From NCBI GenBank assembly GCA_019414245.1, contig DXMK01000014.1, positions 1-53,052 on the forward strand: DNA of 53,052 nt, written 5' to 3'. Shown here piece by piece: positions 1 through 8,058 of the stretch. The translations under genes and the position numbers were made by a program. Every line of letters begins with the position of its first letter. Within the stretch, counting starts at the first letter, position 1. This stretch comes from Collinsella sp. GTDB taxonomy: Bacteria; Actinomycetota; Coriobacteriia; Coriobacteriales; Coriobacteriaceae. The notes below the pieces were generated by a model that was not told the origin of the DNA, ran no database searches, and was given only the letters and a program-made list of their open reading frames with translations.

Positions 1-52
1 GTTTAAAACCGGGCTCGAACAAACACGCCTATTGACAATGGCTTTCTCATAT

Positions 53-88
53 TAGAGGGGTCGCCGCCGTTAAGACGTTGACCCCCTA
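53..88 (+). terminator. Possible terminator hairpin of a gene left of the window
   Basis: A 10-base arm at 53-62 (TAGAGGGGTC) pairs with GACCCCCTA at 80-88 and is followed by AAAAC rather than a T-run. It may end a gene lying before base 1. The 328 bases before the first gene hold no convincing coding sequence, only this hairpin, a palindrome at 208-236 and palindromes near the tetR start. Confidence 0.3.
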
Positions 89-207
89 AAACAAGCAACG
101 GCGCTGCCCAGCTTTCCAGAACTTGGGCTGCCGTCGACACTATTCTACCCACGAATGACATTTTGGACAATCGACAATGCCGCTTCTAAAAGCTGAGCGC
201 AACCTAA

Positions 208-236
208 TGTGACAAAGGGACTGTCCCTTTGTCACA
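208..236. repeat. REP-like palindrome with GGGACTGTCCC core
   Basis: Two perfect 13-base arms (TGTGACAAAGGGA and its complement) surround the three-base loop CTG. The GGGAC/GTCCC core next to AAAG and TTTG resembles the GGGGACAGGCACCTTTGT-type sequences seen later in the window after lgt. Such short stem-loops resemble REP sequences, which in many bacteria are moved by REP-associated tyrosine transposases. That origin is inferred; no such transposase is in the window. Confidence 0.6.
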
Positions 237-262
237 ACCCAAATATTGCCTTTACGTGTTGA

Positions 263-306
263 TGCACACGGTGTGCAATAATACTCGCACTGTGCAATAG
301 CGCACA
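263..306. promoter_or_regulatory. Candidate TetR operator: two TGTGCA-type palindromes
   Basis: A perfect 15-base palindrome, TGCACACGGTGTGCA, lies at 263-277. A second, weaker one (TGTGC, six-base loop, GCACA) lies at 291-306. The word TGTGCAATA occurs directly repeated at 272-280 and 291-299. The pair sits 23 to 66 bases before the tetR start, where autorepression sites of TetR proteins usually lie. Binding is inferred from position and symmetry only. Confidence 0.45.
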
Positions 307-328
307 GGCTGAGTAACAAGGAGGACGC

Positions 329-1039
329 TTGTCCCAGCTCGAGAAATGCGATCGCCGGTCCCTTCGCTCGCAGCGTGCCCTTCGCCAGGCACTTGCCAGC
401 GAGCTTGCCGAAAGCGGCGACCTTTCGCGCATTAATGTCGCGTCGCTCACCGAGCGTGCTGGCCTTACGCGCCGCACGTTCTATTCGCACTATCGCGATA
501 TTCCCGACTTTATCAATCAAATCGAGGACGGCTTGCTGGCCGAGATCCGTGAGCGCATTGAGCTCATCACCGCAGCTCAGCTGCCCGATCTCTATCACAA
601 CATCGATGAGCTCGAGCCGGCGCCCGGTTCGGTTGAGCTGCTGCGTTATCTTGCGGCCAACCGCGACTTAATCGGTGCGCTGCTGGGTCCGGGCGGCGAC
701 CAGGCCTTCATTAAAAGGATTATCGACACCGCGCGTGAGGCTGTGGTGCCGCGTGCGCAGACGGGCATTTTGGGCCTGGCGCTGGGCACGTTCTTTGACT
801 ACTACGTCACCTACGTCGTGAGCGCCGAGGTCGGCATGATTCAGCGCTGGTTTGAGCGTGGGCTCACCGAATCGCCCGAGGCCATGGCGCGCATTATGAC
901 GGTGCTCGCTTTTGTGCGCCCCGGCGACCTGTATGGCCAACCCATCGATATCAACGTGCCGGAATACGGCATGAAGCTATTGAACTTGCAGCTCGAGGAC
1001 ACGGTCGACACCGCCGCAACCGTCGAGTCCAACAACTAA
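329..1039 (+). CDS. TetR/AcrR-family transcriptional regulator
   Basis: A 236-residue protein starting at TTG 329, chosen because AAGGAGG lies at 318-324 with normal spacing. The N-terminal helix-turn-helix is clear around residues 25-60, with TERAGLTRRTFYSHYRD as the recognition region; the rest is a helical ligand-binding domain too divergent to name a ligand. The next gene, a 1595-residue acyl-CoA dehydratase activase-like fusion, starts 11 bases after the stop, so the two are probably co-transcribed and the regulator probably controls that gene and itself. Family assignment is firm; target and inducer, perhaps an acyl-CoA or its acid, are inference. Confidence 0.88.
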   Translation: MSQLEKCDRRSLRSQRALRQALASELAESGDLSRINVASLTERAGLTRRTFYSHYRDIPDFINQIEDGLLAEIRERIELITAAQLPDLYHNIDELEPAPGSVELLRYLAANRDLIGALLGPGGDQAFIKRIIDTAREAVVPRAQTGILGLALGTFFDYYVTYVVSAEVGMIQRWFERGLTESPEAMARIMTVLAFVRPGDLYGQPIDINVPEYGMKLLNLQLEDTVDTAATVESNN

Positions 1040-1050
1040 GAGGAGAGACA

Positions 1051-4000
1051 ATGAGCAAACTCGTCGAGGGCATTAAGGACCGCATGGTCGCTGCCGCACG
1101 CGAGGCCGCGCCCGCCGTGGTGGACGCCGCGCAGAAGGCCGCGACCGCGGCTGCCGAGAAAGTTGCCGAGGCAGTTGCCGATGCCAAGAACGCGGCAGGG
1201 GAGACGTCCGTCGCTAGCGAGCCCGCCACCGCCGCTGAGCCCGTAGCCGCCACCGCCGCCCACGCCCCCGAAGGCGCGATCTTCAACCCCGAGAACGCTC
1301 GTGGCAACCTGCACCTGGGCATCGACGTGGGCTCCACCACCGTTAAGCTCGCTGTGCTCAACGACGACAACCAGATCGTCTACGCCAAGTACCAGCGCCA
1401 CCACACCGACGTCCGCGCCTGCGCCCGCGACTTGTTCGAGGGCGCTGCGACCGTGCTGCCGGCTGCCCAAATGACCTGCGCCATCACCGGTTCGGGCGGC
1501 CTGCTGCTGTCCCAGTGGCTCGACCTGGAGTTTGTCCAGGAGGTCATCGCCAGCAAGCGTGCCGTCGAGACCATCATCCCGGCCACCGACGTCGCCATCG
1601 AGCTAGGCGGCGAAGACGCCAAGATCATCTACTTCGACAACGGTATCGAGCAGCGCATGAACGGCACCTGCGCCGGCGGTACGGGCGCGTTCATCGACCA
1701 GATGGCCACCCTGCTCCACACCGATGCCAGCGGCCTCAACGAGCTCGCGGCCAACGCCACCACCATCTATCCCATCGCCAGCCGCTGCGGCGTCTTTGCC
1801 AAGACCGACGTCCAGCCGCTGCTCAACGAGGGCGCCCGCCCCGAGGACGTGGCCGCTTCCATCTTCCAGGCCGTTGTGACCCAGACCATCTCGGGCCTGG
1901 CGTGCGGTCGCCCCATCCGTGGCAACGTTGCCTTCCTGGGCGGCCCGCTGCAGTACCTCTCCGAGCTGCGCCATCGCTTCTACCTCACGCTCAACCTGGA
2001 CGAGGAGCACCGTATCGTGCCCCAAAACGCCCACCTGTTTGTGGCGAGCGGCGCCGCCATGGCGCACGAGTCCAATAAGCTCAGCACGTTCCCGCAGCTT
2101 ATCGAGGCCATTGACAGCTTGGGCGACACGCAGGGTGCCGAGGTCGAGCGTCTGGATCCGCTCTTTGCCACCGACGAGGACTTTGCCGAGTTCAAGGGTC
2201 GCCACGACCAAGAAGTCGTCCCCAAGGGCAAGCTCGACGGCTACACCGGCCGCGTGTTCATTGGCATCGACGCCGGTTCCACCACCATGAAGGCCGCGCT
2301 CGTGGGCGAGGACGGCCAGCTGTTGCATACCTGGTACGGCAACAACAACGGTGACATCCTGGGCACGGCCAAGGTCATCATGGCCGATTTCTACAACCAC
2401 ATTCCCGCGGGCTGCACCATCGGCCACGTGACCACCACGGGCTACGGTGAGGCGCTACTCATCGAGGCCCTCAAGGCCGATTCCGGCGAGATCGAGACCG
2501 TCGCGCACCTGCGCGGCGCCAAGGCGTTCCTGCCCGGCGTCGAGTTTATCCTGGACATCGGCGGCCAGGACATGAAGTGCCTGCGCGTCAAGGACGGCGT
2601 TATCGAGCACATCATGCTCAACGAGGCCTGCTCGTCGGGTTGCGGCAGCTTTATCGAGAGCTTCGCCGTCTCTATGAACATGGACGTGCGCGCGTTCGCC
2701 GATGCCGCCATCCATGCCAAGGCCCCCGTCGACCTGGGCAGCCGCTGCACGGTTTTTATGAACTCGCGCGTCAAGCAGGCGCAAAAGGAAGGCGCCACGG
2801 TGGGCGACATCGCGGCCGGCCTGTCCTATTCCGTCATTAAGAATGCCCTGTTCAAGGTCATTAAGCTGCGCGACCCCAAGGAGATCGGCAGCCAGGTGAT
2901 CGTCCAGGGCGGCACCTTTATGTCCGATGCCACGCTGCGCGCGTTTGAGCAGCTCACCGGCGTGCATGCCGTGCGCCCTGACATCGCCGGCTGCATGGGC
3001 GCCTACGGTGCGGCCCTGCTCGCCCGCGATCGCGCCGGCGCCGACGGCACCTCGACCATCCTTTCGGCTGAGGATATCGCACACCTCACCGTGACGCAAA
3101 AGCATGTCCGCTGCGGCCGTTGCTCTAACAACTGCCAGCTTACTGTGAACGACTTTGGCGGCGGTAGGCGCTTCATTACCGGCAACCGTTGCGAGAAGGG
3201 CGCCGGCCACAAAAAGCAGAAGACCGAGGCCCCCAACCTCTTCAAAAAGAAAAACGAGCTGCTCTTTAACCGCGAGGTGCTGAGCCCCGACGAGGCCCCG
3301 CGCGGCACCGTCGGCATCCCGCGCGCGCTCAACATGTACGAGAACTACCCCTTCTGGCATGCGTTCTTTACGCGCTTGGGCTTTAGCGTGCAGCTGTCCG
3401 ACCAGTCGAGCAAAAAGACCTACCAGGCGGGCATCGAGTCCATGCCGTCCGAGAGCGTGTGCTATCCGGCCAAGATGAGCCACGGCCACGTGATGAACCT
3501 TATCGACCGCGACGTCGACTTTATCTGGATGCCGTGCGTGCGTTGGGAGCGCAAGGAGGACCCGACCGCCGGCAACTGTTACAACTGCCCCATCGTCATG
3601 AGCTACCCCACGGCGTTGGCACTCAACATCGACGAGATCCGCGAGCAGAACATCGAGTTCCTGTACCCGTTTGTGCCCTATCATGACAAGACCGAGCTCA
3701 AGCGCCGCCTGTACCAGGTGCTCGCCGTCGACCGCGTGGCCGATGCTGAGGCCGGTCGCGGTCGCGTGCGTGGACCCAAGATCACGCGCTCCGAGGTCGA
3801 TGCCGCCGTCAACGCTGCCTTTGAGGCCGACGCGCGCTTCCACGAGGACATCCAGACCATGGGCGAGGAGGCCCTTAAGTGGGTCGAGGACCACGGCGGT
3901 CACGGCATCGTGCTCGCCGGTCGTCCCTACCATAACGACCCCGAGATCAACCACGCCCTGCCCGAGCTTATCTCGAGCTTTGGCTTTGCGGTCTTTACCG

Positions 4001-5838
4001 AGGATTCGCTCGCGCATCTGGTAAAGCCCGAGCGTCCGATTCGCGTCGTCGACCAGTGGATGTACCACAGCCGCCTGTACGCCGTCGCTCGTTTTGTGAC
4101 GATGCGCAACGACCTGGACCTGATCCAGCTCAACTCCTTCGGCTGCGGCTTGGACGCCCTGACCACCGACCAGGTGCAGGAGATCCTGGAAGCCAGCGGC
4201 AAGATTTACACCGTGCTCAAGATCGACGAGGTGTCCAACCTGGGTGCCGCGCGCATCCGCATCCGCTCGCTCATGGCCGCGCTTAAGGACCAGGAGGCCG
4301 AGCGCTTGGCCGAGGCCACGGCCGCGGGCGAGGCTTACGAGCAGGGCGATGCCGCGCCGGTGGCGCCCTCCACGGATGCCCCCGCGTTCGCGAGCCGCAA
4401 GTACACGTTTGAGGCTCAGCGCGAGAGTGCTTCGACCGCATGGCCGAAGGTGCCCTTTACCGAGCAGATGCGCGACGAGGGCTACACCATCCTGTGCCCG
4501 CAGATGGCGCCGATCCACTTTGACCTGGTCAAAGAGGTGTTCCGCGGTGCCGGCTACAACTTGGAGCTGCTGCCCTCGACCGATCACGACGCCGTCGAGG
4601 CCGGCCTGCGCTATGTGAACAATGACATCTGCTATCCGTCGATCCTGGTGACGGGCCAGATCATGGAGGCCATCGAGAGCGGTCGGTACGACCTGTCCAA
4701 GACGGCCGTGGTCATCAGTCAGACCGGCGGCGGCTGCCGTGCTACCAACTACATCGCGCTCATTCGCAAAGCCCTGCGCGAGAGCGGTCACCCTGAGATT
4801 CCGGTGATCTCGCTTTCGGCTGTGGCGCTCGGCGAGGACAACCCCGGCTTTAAGATTACGCCGGCGCTGCTTAAGCAGGCAGTCTACGCGGTGCTCTTTG
4901 GCGACGTGATGATGCAGATGCTCTACCGCTGCCGCCCGTACGAGGCCACGCCCGGTGCCGCCAACGCGCTCTACGAGGAGTACATGGCGCGCGCCCGCAA
5001 GTTGGCGCCCAAGTTCAACCGCCACAACTACACCAAGCTGTGCCGCGAGGCCATCCGAGCGTTCGACACCATGCCGCTCGTGGGCGAGGGTACTAAGCCG
5101 CGCGTGGGCGTGGTCGGCGAGATCTTGGTCAAGTTCCATCCCACGGCCAACAACCACGTGGTCGATGTCATCGAGCGCGAGGGCTGCGAGGCCGTGGTGC
5201 CGGGCCTGCTCGACTTCTTCCTGTACTCCATGAGCAACGCGGAGCTGCAGAAGGACGAGCTGGGTAGCTCTGCCACTACGCGCGCGGGCATGCAAGCGCT
5301 CATCAAGCTTGTGGACTGGATGCGCACGCCGGTGGAGGAGATGCTCGAGAAGTCCCGCCGCTTCGAGGCGCCCGAGCGCATCGGCACCATGGCCGAAAAG
5401 GCCCGTACGGTACTTTCGGTGTGCAACAACATGGGCGAGGGCTGGTTGCTCACGGCCGAGATGCTCGACCTGATCGACCATGGTGCGCCCAACATCATCT
5501 GCACGCAGCCCTTTGCGTGCCTGCCCAACCACGTGGTGGGCAAGGCCGTGATCAAGGAGCTGCGCCGCCAGCATCCCGAGAGCAACATTGTCGCGGTGGA
5601 CTACGACCCCGGTGCGTCCGAGGTCAACCAGCTCAACCGCATTAAGCTCATGATCAGCGTGGCCAAGGAAAACATGCGCGCCGGCAAGGGCTTTAAGCTC
5701 GAGAAGGTGGCGCCGCTCGCGATGGACGAGGTCACCGGTCAGATGCGTGCCCATGACGACTGCGTGAGCTGCGGGCCGGCCAGCGAGGAGGCCGTCACAT
5801 CGGTCGCCAAGCGTCTGGGACGCGGCATTAAGAAGTAA
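1051..5838 (+). CDS. Giant acyl-CoA dehydratase activase-type fusion protein (double BcrAD/BadFG ATPase, DUF2229, HgdB-like)
   Basis: A 1595-residue multidomain protein; ATG 1051 follows AGGAGAGA. Residues 1-80 are an Ala-rich, helix-forming extension. Two ASKHA ATPase modules follow, each like HgdC, the activator that uses ATP to drive one-electron transfer into 2-hydroxyacyl-CoA dehydratases. Module 1 has GIDVGSTTVKLAV and Cys207/Cys246; module 2 has GIDAGSTTMKAAL and Cys527/Cys566. These pairs match the cysteines that bridge the [4Fe-4S] cluster in HgdC dimers. A cysteine cluster (Cys688, 691, 695, 714) leads into a DUF2229 region (GIPRALNMYENYPFW, GRPYHNDPEINHALPE) and a C-terminal HgdB-like region (NNDICYPSILVTGQ, SQTGGGCRATNY). 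Family members of this length are annotated as activase-related proteins, but the physiological substrate is unknown. Classical separate HgdA/HgdB partners are not adjacent. Confidence 0.9.
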   Translation: MSKLVEGIKDRMVAAAREAAPAVVDAAQKAATAAAEKVAEAVADAKNAAGETSVASEPATAAEPVAATAAHAPEGAIFNPENARGNLHLGIDVGSTTVKLAVLNDDNQIVYAKYQRHHTDVRACARDLFEGAATVLPAAQMTCAITGSGGLLLSQWLDLEFVQEVIASKRAVETIIPATDVAIELGGEDAKIIYFDNGIEQRMNGTCAGGTGAFIDQMATLLHTDASGLNELAANATTIYPIASRCGVFAKTDVQPLLNEGARPEDVAASIFQAVVTQTISGLACGRPIRGNVAFLGGPLQYLSELRHRFYLTLNLDEEHRIVPQNAHLFVASGAAMAHESNKLSTFPQLIEAIDSLGDTQGAEVERLDPLFATDEDFAEFKGRHDQEVVPKGKLDGYTGRVFIGIDAGSTTMKAALVGEDGQLLHTWYGNNNGDILGTAKVIMADFYNHIPAGCTIGHVTTTGYGEALLIEALKADSGEIETVAHLRGAKAFLPGVEFILDIGGQDMKCLRVKDGVIEHIMLNEACSSGCGSFIESFAVSMNMDVRAFADAAIHAKAPVDLGSRCTVFMNSRVKQAQKEGATVGDIAAGLSYSVIKNALFKVIKLRDPKEIGSQVIVQGGTFMSDATLRAFEQLTGVHAVRPDIAGCMGAYGAALLARDRAGADGTSTILSAEDIAHLTVTQKHVRCGRCSNNCQLTVNDFGGGRRFITGNRCEKGAGHKKQKTEAPNLFKKKNELLFNREVLSPDEAPRGTVGIPRALNMYENYPFWHAFFTRLGFSVQLSDQSSKKTYQAGIESMPSESVCYPAKMSHGHVMNLIDRDVDFIWMPCVRWERKEDPTAGNCYNCPIVMSYPTALALNIDEIREQNIEFLYPFVPYHDKTELKRRLYQVLAVDRVADAEAGRGRVRGPKITRSEVDAAVNAAFEADARFHEDIQTMGEEALKWVEDHGGHGIVLAGRPYHNDPEINHALPELISSFGFAVFTEDSLAHLVKPERPIRVVDQWMYHSRLYAVARFVTMRNDLDLIQLNSFGCGLDALTTDQVQEILEASGKIYTVLKIDEVSNLGAARIRIRSLMAALKDQEAERLAEATAAGEAYEQGDAAPVAPSTDAPAFASRKYTFEAQRESASTAWPKVPFTEQMRDEGYTILCPQMAPIHFDLVKEVFRGAGYNLELLPSTDHDAVEAGLRYVNNDICYPSILVTGQIMEAIESGRYDLSKTAVVISQTGGGCRATNYIALIRKALRESGHPEIPVISLSAVALGEDNPGFKITPALLKQAVYAVLFGDVMMQMLYRCRPYEATPGAANALYEEYMARARKLAPKFNRHNYTKLCREAIRAFDTMPLVGEGTKPRVGVVGEILVKFHPTANNHVVDVIEREGCEAVVPGLLDFFLYSMSNAELQKDELGSSATTRAGMQALIKLVDWMRTPVEEMLEKSRRFEAPERIGTMAEKARTVLSVCNNMGEGWLLTAEMLDLIDHGAPNIICTQPFACLPNHVVGKAVIKELRRQHPESNIVAVDYDPGASEVNQLNRIKLMISVAKENMRAGKGFKLEKVAPLAMDEVTGQMRAHDDCVSCGPASEEAVTSVAKRLGRGIKK

Positions 5839-5866
5839 CTGGCCTGCTATGGGCTAGATATGAGAC

Positions 5867-5902
5867 AAACGGGCGGTAGCGTATCGACTACCACCCGTTT
5901 TT
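5867..5902 (+). terminator. Rho-independent terminator of the activase gene
   Basis: AAACGGGCGGTAG at 5867-5879 pairs with CTACCACCCGTTT at 5888-5900, interrupted by one mismatch, and is followed by T residues. It begins 28 bases after the stop codon of the activase-type gene. Confidence 0.85.
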
Positions 5903-6253
5903 GCTGGACATATGTTGCGTAAATGCCCCAACTATCACCCTTTGCGAACTTAGATTTCGGAAGTATGCGGCAAAATCTGAATAGGCCGAGCACACCTGAT
6001 ATGTCCAAGCTCTGTACCTGCGGTTTTATTGGCGAAAAACCAGGATGTGCTCAAGAGTTCCGGAATTTGCCGCATACTTCCAAAAACGACGTCTCGGTGG
6101 CACCAAAAACTGTCCTCGGAACCCTTAGATAATGAACATATGTAGCCGTTTGCCGCGAAATACCGCCCGTTTATAGAACCCACCCCCAGCGCGCGTCATC
6201 CTTACGGTTGAATAAATACACATCTATGGAATTACGTAAGAGAGGACCGTTCC
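5903..6253. other. Gene-free spacer holding a structured repeat element
   Basis: No coding sequence is supported in these 350 bases. They begin with an 18-base word (5905-5922) found again exactly at 38427-38444, then contain the nested inverted repeat at 5959-6081. GAACATATGTAG occurs at 6133-6144. The gene at 6254 has its own ribosome site, and no strong sigma-70 promoter is obvious. Confidence 0.6.
5959..6081. repeat. Nested inverted repeat, 123 bases, with dispersed 31-base motif
   Basis: Perfect 16-base arms (GGAAGTATGCGGCAAA at 5959-5974 and its complement at 6066-6081) enclose a second pair (GAGCACA 5988-5994 / TGTGCTC 6046-6052) and a third (GGTTTT 6022-6027 / AAAACC 6036-6041). All three pairs are coaxial, so the whole could fold as one long interrupted hairpin. 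Its left 31 bases recur at 7254-7284 with three changes. Function unknown; a mobile repeat or structured RNA are both possible. Confidence 0.7.
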
Positions 6254-7213
6254 ATGAGCTACAAGACCGTTTGTGTTGCCGGCGGCGGCGTGTTGGGAAG
6301 CCAGATTGCCTTTCAGGCTGCCTACTGCGGCTTTGATGTAACGATTTGGCTGCGCAGCGAGGGCAGCATCGGCCGCACCCAGCCCAAGATCGATCGCGTG
6401 CGCAAGGAGTACATCGCGGCAATCGAGGGCATGGCGGACGGTACGGGCGAGTGGTGCGCCGGTATCGCCGATGGCACCCAGCCCTTCGACAAGGAAGCGG
6501 CGCTCGCCGCCGTCGAGCGTGCCTACTCCACACTCAAGTTGGAGCTCGATCTTGCCAAGGCCGTGGCCGACGCCGACCTGGTCATCGAGTCTATGGCCGA
6601 GGACACCCAGGCAAAGATCGACTTCTACAAGAAGCTCGCCCCGGTTCTGCCGCAAAAGACCGTCATCGTGACCAACTCATCCACGCTGCTGCCGAGCACC
6701 TTTGCCAAGTACACCGGCCGTCCCGAGAAGTACCTGTCGCTGCACTTTGCCAACTCTATCTGGAAGAACAACATGACCGAGGTCATGGCACAGGACCAAA
6801 CCGACAAGCGCTACTTCGACGAGCTCGTCGACTTCGCCAACGACATCCGCATGCTTGCCCTGCCCGTCAACAAGGAAAAGAACGGCTACCTGCTCAACTC
6901 CATGCTGGTACCGTGGTTGCTTTCGGGTCTTGACCTGTACGTCTCGGGCGTGAGCGACCCCAAGAGCATTGACCTCGCATGGACGCGTGGCACCGGCGCT
7001 CCCAAGGGCCCGTTCCGCGTATTCGACACGGTGGGTATCCAGACGGCCTACAACATCGTCATGCAGTATCAGAAGGTGCCGGGCTTGGTGAGCCCGCTGC
7101 TCAAGAAGATGATGATGCCCTACAACTTTAAGGCTATGGCGTCCGTCCTCAAGAAGATGCTCGACGAAGGTAAGCTGGGCGAAAGCTCGGGCGAGGGCTT
7201 CTTTACGTACTAA
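6254..7213 (+). CDS. 3-hydroxyacyl-CoA dehydrogenase family protein
   Basis: A 319-residue protein starting at ATG 6254 after GTAAGAGAGG. It opens with an NAD-binding Rossmann motif (AGGGVLGSQIA, residues 9-19), followed by the family's NSSTLLPSTFA and KYLSLHFANSIW regions. The C-terminal domain has GVSDPKSIDLAW and GPFRVFDTVGIQT, where classical members bind the acyl-CoA and complete the active site. The usual reaction is NAD-dependent oxidation of 3-hydroxyacyl-CoA to 3-ketoacyl-CoA in the cytoplasm. Its length matches single-function enzymes. It follows the acyl-CoA activase gene but behind a terminator and a 415-base spacer, so a shared pathway is suggested by proximity only. Chain-length preference cannot be read from the sequence. 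Confidence 0.9.
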   Translation: MSYKTVCVAGGGVLGSQIAFQAAYCGFDVTIWLRSEGSIGRTQPKIDRVRKEYIAAIEGMADGTGEWCAGIADGTQPFDKEAALAAVERAYSTLKLELDLAKAVADADLVIESMAEDTQAKIDFYKKLAPVLPQKTVIVTNSSTLLPSTFAKYTGRPEKYLSLHFANSIWKNNMTEVMAQDQTDKRYFDELVDFANDIRMLALPVNKEKNGYLLNSMLVPWLLSGLDLYVSGVSDPKSIDLAWTRGTGAPKGPFRVFDTVGIQTAYNIVMQYQKVPGLVSPLLKKMMMPYNFKAMASVLKKMLDEGKLGESSGEGFFTY

Positions 7214-7253
7214 AAATGATCTCTTGGGGGCGGAAGCGTTGGGGATCTACGGT

Positions 7254-7284
7254 AGTATGCGACAAGATCTGAATAGGTCGAGCA
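7254..7284. repeat. Second copy of the 31-base intergenic motif
   Basis: This matches 5962-5992 at 28 of 31 positions (core ATCTGAATAGG). The right-hand complementary arm present in the first copy is missing, so this is a half-element. It lies 40 bases after the stop codon of the 3-hydroxyacyl-CoA dehydrogenase gene. The rest of the 270-base spacer up to 7484 shows nothing else I can support. Confidence 0.65.
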
Positions 7285-7483
7285 AGAGCCGTAGCGCGCG
7301 TTGACGTTTGGCCAATAGAACGCAAAAATGCACCGTTCGCCGATACTCCTCTCGCGAGTGGTTGCCATATGGTTTGATGTTGTAAACATATGATTGCCGG
7401 CAGGCCGTAGGTGACGTTCGTCATGATACCGGAGGTACCAAGTATGTTTTGCACTCCGTTAAACAAGTATCGGGCTGGTTGAC

Positions 7484-7933
7484 ATGAACCGCTGTACTAT
7501 CTCGATAGCCCTCGCAGTGGTCTGCCTGGCTGTGCTCCTGGGCGCTGCAGGGCAGTTTGCTATAAATCGAGAAACATCCTATATGCAGGAATGCGTTTCC
7601 GAAGGCTTTGCCATTGATGGTTACTATCGGGATGACGAAACAAGTCGGGAAACCCTGGCTTTTCTTGAGGAGGACAACTGTCGATGGCAGCTGGTCGACC
7701 AAGACGGAATCTGCACAGACGGGCAGTTTAAGCGTACGGATGACCCCAACATCCTGATATTAAAGAAGGAAAACGGCGAAGAATTCGGTGCGGTCCACGT
7801 GGCGTATATTTCGCGCCGACGCGATCAGGGCTTGCTCTACCTATTTAGAGATACCAGGGTGACCCGTTTTTATCTGGTGAGTACCGGTCCGGCGTTTACA
7901 GTGGAGTCTGGCGATGTCGATGCGGACAGATGA
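7484..7933 (+). CDS. Small membrane-anchored or secreted hypothetical protein
   Basis: 149 residues. Residues 5-27 form one hydrophobic stretch (ISIALAVVCLAVLLGAAG) that could be a signal anchor or signal peptide; there is no convincing lipobox. The rest is hydrophilic, acidic, with two cysteines in the mature part, and looks like a small beta-rich extracytoplasmic domain with alternating strands. I do not recognise a family. The ribosome site before ATG 7484 is weak (GGCTGG), and codon use is less GC-biased than in neighbouring genes, so recent acquisition or low expression is possible. A bidirectional-type hairpin follows at 7954. Confidence 0.6.
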   Translation: MNRCTISIALAVVCLAVLLGAAGQFAINRETSYMQECVSEGFAIDGYYRDDETSRETLAFLEEDNCRWQLVDQDGICTDGQFKRTDDPNILILKKENGEEFGAVHVAYISRRRDQGLLYLFRDTRVTRFYLVSTGPAFTVESGDVDADR

Positions 7934-7953
7934 TTCACGGCAATAAATCAGCG

Positions 7954-7984
7954 AGCGGAGCGCGGCCATGGACCGCGCCCCGCT
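7954..7984. terminator. Hairpin between convergent genes
   Basis: AGCGG-A-GCGCGG at 7954-7965 pairs with CCGCGC-C-CCGCT at 7973-7984, loop CCATGGA, flanked outside by AAAT and ATTT. It lies between the small membrane protein gene and the minus-strand DUF389 gene and could end both, although neither side has a strong T-run. Confidence 0.55.
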
Positions 7985-8058
7985 ATTTGCTCGTGGCCCG
8001 CGTCACGTCTGCGCCATGTCGTGACTCGCGGCTGCGCGCATCCATCCCACGTCGCGTA

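Noticed and set aside
232..598. Minus-strand open frames over the tetR promoter region
   Set aside because: They oppose a TetR gene with a clear helix-turn-helix and ribosome site, and show no domain.
2455..5754. A 1099-codon open frame antisense to the activase gene
   Set aside because: Its translation lacks recognisable domains and mirrors the GC-rich codon pattern of the plus-strand gene, which has clear motifs throughout.
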